Source: a bacterium (lineage in GTDB: Bacteria > Bacteroidota > Bacteroidia > Cytophagales > Cyclobacteriaceae). From it: 64,000 bases of DNA. Within the stretch, counting starts at the first letter, position 1. Each line of letters starts with the position of its first letter. The stretch is taken from the NCBI GenBank assembly GCA_024743255.1, contig JANSWY010000002.1, positions 186,001 through 250,000 on the forward strand, given 5' to 3'. Shown here piece after piece: positions 60,925 to 64,000 of the stretch. The notes beneath the pieces are model-generated. The model was given only the letters and a program-made list of their open reading frames with translations, did no database searches and was not told the origin of the DNA. The position numbers and the translations under genes were made by a program.

Positions 60925-62418
60925 TTAATATTTCACTATTCTAAAAACATCAGAACCTATTTTAATTAAATAATTTCCTCTTGCCAGACTACTTATATCC
61001 AATTGATCAGTAAAGTCTTTTTCCAGAATCAAGTGACCTGAAATATCATAGACCAGGGCACGAGAAGAACCTGTTTGAAGTTGATCCAATTTAAAATTGA
61101 CTACACCTGTTGTTGGGTTAGGGAATACACTTATTTCTGGAATGTTTCGATCAGCGTTAGTAACATTAGTAGCTTCACCGATAATAATAAATTCCTTTTC
61201 GAGACTTTCAAGATTATTAATTTTGGCTACAACTTTTATAATGTATTCGTCCTCAACTTCCTCGAATGAATCTTTTGTCATCAACCTCCCATCACTTATC
61301 TGAAATTTTGAATCTACAGAATCTATTAACACAAACTGATAATCAATATCAGTTTGATCACCGTTATGTGAAAACCTCCCAATTACAGTTCCAATTGGGT
61401 AGCCTTGTCTAACCACATTATTATTTAATGAGAAATCATTCAAATCATCACATAACTGTCCTTCATCAAAAAATGACCAACTAAACCTGGATACTAGCGA
61501 GTCTCTCGCTTCCTGACTTGAACAATAGAACAAACCATCCGCTTCAACCCTCAACCCAACTGGAAGGCTGTCAAGTTTTGACCAACCAATTATGGTTGAA
61601 TCATAATTTTCTCTAGATAGTCCTGAGTTCTCTAAAAAATTTGTTGTATTATTAACATTTTTAATATTCCAACTACCAATATTTTGATCAAAAGATATCG
61701 CATTCTCGAAAATCCAGGACATTTGCCGGACATTCGAAACGTCCCACAAATCTAATGGTTGGTTAAAGGATATAGCCCCATCAAACATCTGATCCAAGGA
61801 GATTGCATTACCTAAGTCCCAATCATTCAATGGTTGGTTAAAGGAAGAAGCACCCAAAAACACTCCGTGAAAGTGCTCAACATTACTTACATCCCAATGT
61901 CCCAAAGGGTCATCAAAAGAAGTAGCTCCAGCGAATATACCTGTTATACTTGTTACATTAGATAGATCTGGAGCATCTGTTGCTGGTACTCTAAGGTTAC
62001 CACAACTTAAAAAGGCCCTATTCATTGATTTCCATTTGGAGTCTCCCCACTGTTCCACAGTCAATAAATTTTCCTGTTCCCTAAGCGAAGGATTATCCAA
62101 ATTACCCCAAACTGAGACGGTATAAATGTCAGAAACGTCGTAAGTATGTATGTAAGTACCTCGTGTGACTGTGTCGACAGATCCATCTCCCCAATCAATT
62201 ATAAAGCTTGTATCACTTTCGCTAGCATCAATAGGGTACGTCACCTGATTTAAAGAATCAGTTTGCCAGGTGGTAATGAAAGGTCTTGCAGTATTGAGAG
62301 TCTTATTACGTGATGAACCTTCATTATCAGTCTTCCACGTAGTGTAATAGGTGTCTTGACATAATGCAGTAAAACAGATACCAATGAGTAGACAGGCTAG
62401 TGTGTATTTCATCTTCAA
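60925..62418 (-). CDS. BspA/DUF285-type surface protein with T9SS sorting domain
   Basis: 497 residues: a signal peptide, a PKD-like domain (FIIDWGDGSVDTVTRGTYIH), then DUF285 repeats (SITGIFAGATSFDDPLGHWD, VEHFHGVFLGASSFNQPLND, MFDGAISFNQPLDLWDVSNV, WIFENAISFDQNIGSWN). A cadherin-like segment and a C-terminal type A sorting domain follow (VFPNPTTGVVNFKL ... GNYLIKI). Exported through T9SS and attached at the surface or released. BspA-type proteins often mediate adhesion. Confidence 0.88.
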   Translation of the reverse strand: MKMKYTLACLLIGICFTALCQDTYYTTWKTDNEGSSRNKTLNTARPFITTWQTDSLNQVTYPIDASESDTSFIIDWGDGSVDTVTRGTYIHTYDVSDIYTVSVWGNLDNPSLREQENLLTVEQWGDSKWKSMNRAFLSCGNLRVPATDAPDLSNVTSITGIFAGATSFDDPLGHWDVSNVEHFHGVFLGASSFNQPLNDWDLGNAISLDQMFDGAISFNQPLDLWDVSNVRQMSWIFENAISFDQNIGSWNIKNVNNTTNFLENSGLSRENYDSTIIGWSKLDSLPVGLRVEADGLFYCSSQEARDSLVSRFSWSFFDEGQLCDDLNDFSLNNNVVRQGYPIGTVIGRFSHNGDQTDIDYQFVLIDSVDSKFQISDGRLMTKDSFEEVEDEYIIKVVAKINNLESLEKEFIIIGEATNVTNADRNIPEISVFPNPTTGVVNFKLDQLQTGSSRALVYDISGHLILEKDFTDQLDISSLARGNYLIKIGSDVFRIVKY

Positions 62419-62524
62419 ATGGTTTAGAAATAATTCCGCAAAAATACTTAAAATGAATTTAATAATCTAAAGATTTTTTTGCATTTAATCTATACACCAC
62501 CTAGTTTGTGAATGGATATATAAT

Positions 62525-62558
62525 AAAAAAGCACGTCTGTATTAGACATGCTTTTTTT
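62525..62558 (-). terminator. Terminator after the heptad-histidine lipoprotein
   Basis: AAAAAAGCA with GTCT pairs with AGAC and TGCTTTTTT, one mismatch in the stem. On the minus strand the stem is followed by a T-run. It separates the lipoprotein from the BspA-type gene. Confidence 0.75.
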
Positions 62559-62581
62559 GTGCAGAGTGATAAATATCTTTG

Positions 62582-63082
62582 TCATTCAGATCCTTCAGAA
62601 TGTGCCTTCATCATTTCATCATGATCTGCTTTAATCTTCTCATGCTCCTGAACCATATTCTGGTGTTCAGCATCCATAGCTTCGTGCTCAGCCTTCATTG
62701 CAGCGTGATCTGAAGTCATAGTTGCCATGTCGATTTCTCCTGAAGCATGCTTTTCTTCAAGTTCCTTGTGCTTATTCATTAACTCCTGGTGTTTAGCGAT
62801 CAATTCCTCATGACTAGCAATGATTGCTTTATGAGATTCTTCAATAGCAATATGGCTACTGTCAGCCTCATCTCCACCAATAGAATCATGATCAGCAATA
62901 AGCTGATTGTGCATTGATTCCATATCAGTATGTGTCTTAACCATATCATCATGCCCACTTGACATATCACTATGGTCACTTACCATTTGTTTGTGTTCAG
63001 GGCTTTCAGCGGGATTTGAAGTACAGCTTACAATCGCGTAAGCCATAAGTGTCAACATTAAAATTGATTTGATTTTTTTCAT
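62582..63082 (-). CDS. Lipoprotein with 18 heptad-spaced histidines
   Basis: 166 residues: signal and lipobox (TLMAYAIVSC, Cys20), then an all-helical acidic region. Histidines stand exactly seven residues apart in three blocks: 30-65, 77-112 and 126-161, six each. Blocks two and three are in the same heptad phase (14 residues between them). The position three after most histidines is Met, Ile or Leu. A helix of this kind would carry a stripe of histidines next to a stripe of Met/Leu, suitable for metal binding or for a coiled coil. No family is recognised. Anchored in the periplasm or outer membrane. Confidence 0.75.
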   Translation of the reverse strand: MKKIKSILMLTLMAYAIVSCTSNPAESPEHKQMVSDHSDMSSGHDDMVKTHTDMESMHNQLIADHDSIGGDEADSSHIAIEESHKAIIASHEELIAKHQELMNKHKELEEKHASGEIDMATMTSDHAAMKAEHEAMDAEHQNMVQEHEKIKADHDEMMKAHSEGSE

Positions 63083-63114
63083 TTCGTTAGGATTTACTGG
63101 TTTATTTGATTCAA

Positions 63115-64000
63115 CTAAAATTGCCTCAAAAAAGTCAGTTTTCCTATGAATTGTTGTTCTTCTATTGGATTTTCTAAACTTTCAACTCGTGAGTCATTGA
63201 AAACCAGATATAGAAACGACAATGGTTGATACTCCCAACTTGCTCTTACATTAACCCTTCCCTGATCATCAAAACTGTTGTATTGGTAAAATGCAGAAAG
63301 CTGAATTCTTGGGTTTATGGCGAATCTTGATCCTACCGTATACAAGTTTGTTTTTAGGTTTTCCTCCCCTACTCCTACTCCTCTAAGATTGTTTTGCTCA
63401 TAATCAAAAGTAACTGCTGCATGTGGGATTGGCGCCAACCTAGCTGAGAAGTTGCTGGTTCTTCTTGTGCCATTATAGAAGTTTCCAAAGCTATATCTCG
63501 CTTCGACAGACCACTTTTTGGAACGATCAGTATTGTAGCGCAAAAGGTATCTTGTGTAGAAATAATTACCTTGTTCTATGTCTAATCCGAGTGGAGCAAA
63601 GTCAAAATTTATGTTTTGCCAGGTTGGTGTGAGTGAAAACTCCACAAAACTGTTGTCCTCAAACCAAGTGTAAATGGGAAAAATATATAAACTGGCTTGC
63701 TGGAAACTAGACGGATCGGTTGCATCATGATTGTAATTGGTGAATACTCCAGGATCCCATCTTCTTATCAACTGTGTCTTTGGTCTCCAAATGTAATATC
63801 CTCCTGGGTTATGCCTAATTACATTTGTCTGTCTGATGAATCCCATTGCCGGGTTATAATTTTCATCCGTAAATTCCGTTACCCACCCATAATAAAACTT
63901 ATTAGTTGAATTACCAGAAAAAACTCGGGCGGCATAGCCCATTTCACCAGAAAGTTTATCAATTGAAGTAGATACCAAGTATTGAATGTCCCATTCACTT
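63115..64000 (-). CDS. DUF5916-type outer-membrane beta-barrel protein, C-terminal part
   Basis: The frame runs off the right edge of the window, so the N-terminus is missing. The visible 295 residues alternate short beta strands with aromatic girdles (NKFYYGWVTEF, YYIWRPKTQLIRRWDPG, FVEFSLTPTWQNINFDF, YFYTRYLLRYNTDRSKKWSV) and end in a C-terminal strand with final Phe (KLTFLRQF), the usual outer-membrane barrel signal. The pattern fits the DUF5916 barrel that often follows a CBM9-like domain. Minus strand, 33 bp upstream of the lipoprotein start, so the two may be co-transcribed. Confidence 0.7.
   Translation of the reverse strand, partial: SEWDIQYLVSTSIDKLSGEMGYAARVFSGNSTNKFYYGWVTEFTDENYNPAMGFIRQTNVIRHNPGGYYIWRPKTQLIRRWDPGVFTNYNHDATDPSSFQQASLYIFPIYTWFEDNSFVEFSLTPTWQNINFDFAPLGLDIEQGNYFYTRYLLRYNTDRSKKWSVEARYSFGNFYNGTRRTSNFSARLAPIPHAAVTFDYEQNNLRGVGVGEENLKTNLYTVGSRFAINPRIQLSAFYQYNSFDDQGRVNVRASWEYQPLSFLYLVFNDSRVESLENPIEEQQFIGKLTFLRQF

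Overview
The window looks like a chromosomal segment of a marine-type Bacteroidota, most likely order Cytophagales. The signs are AT-rich DNA, frequent starts without a clear Shine-Dalgarno, secreted proteins ending in type IX secretion (T9SS) type A sorting domains (46084-48384 and 60925-62418), a FISUMP-domain protein, two AraC regulators (one with a 7-TM N-terminus), FtsX/MacB-type permeases and DUF5916. No rRNA, tRNA or CRISPR array was seen. Names come from motif reading, not from database searches.

Layout. 1-841: the tail of a bestrophin-type channel and a peroxiredoxin-like protein. 842-1368: non-coding DNA with structured repeats. 1369-9053: an accessory island with two Xre-type regulators, a ribbon-helix-helix-like protein, a tight three-gene cassette (NYN nuclease-like protein, NACHT NTPase with pentapeptide-like repeats, split PIN-like protein), a serine recombinase and two strong inverted repeats. 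9094-12118: an ATP-grasp ligase coupled to an N-formylglutamate-hydrolase-like/QEGLA metallopeptidase fusion. 12124-15492: a stress and ion block (MscS-like, UspA, CorA, PPK2). 15631-21740: signalling and small secreted proteins (PepSY-like proteins, histidine kinase/NarL-type pair, ECF sigma factor, K+ channel, DUF2141).

22504-27325 is a Mu/Tn5053-like transposon. It has a divergent Xre-type repressor, two palindromic operators 32 bp apart, two small serine-recombinase-fold proteins that lack the catalytic residues, a D,D(35)E transposase, a MuB/TniB-type ATPase and an unknown fifth protein. It lies beside a decayed amidohydrolase gene.

27423-64000 is mostly ordinary Cytophagales chromosome. 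It includes secreted proteins, a second MscS-like paralogue, a LysR/permease pair, an IMPase/kinase pair, PAP2, and a coupled FecR-like/CHASE2/TPR-CHAT operon. Further on are a secreted T9SS endonuclease/phosphatase-family enzyme, AraC/SDR and AraC/DLH neighbourhoods, a CocE-type hydrolase, an SRPBCC membrane gene that appears split by a frameshift, a BspA-type protein, and a lipoprotein with 18 histidines in heptad spacing.

The best candidates for undescribed biology are the NYN-NACHT-PIN cassette (3539-8067), the transposon with paired inactive recombinase-like proteins (22504-27325), the CHAT/CHASE2 operon (39579-44061) and the heptad-histidine lipoprotein (62582-63082). A two-hairpin element present at 911-999 and 56053-56147 shows compensatory base changes between its copies.
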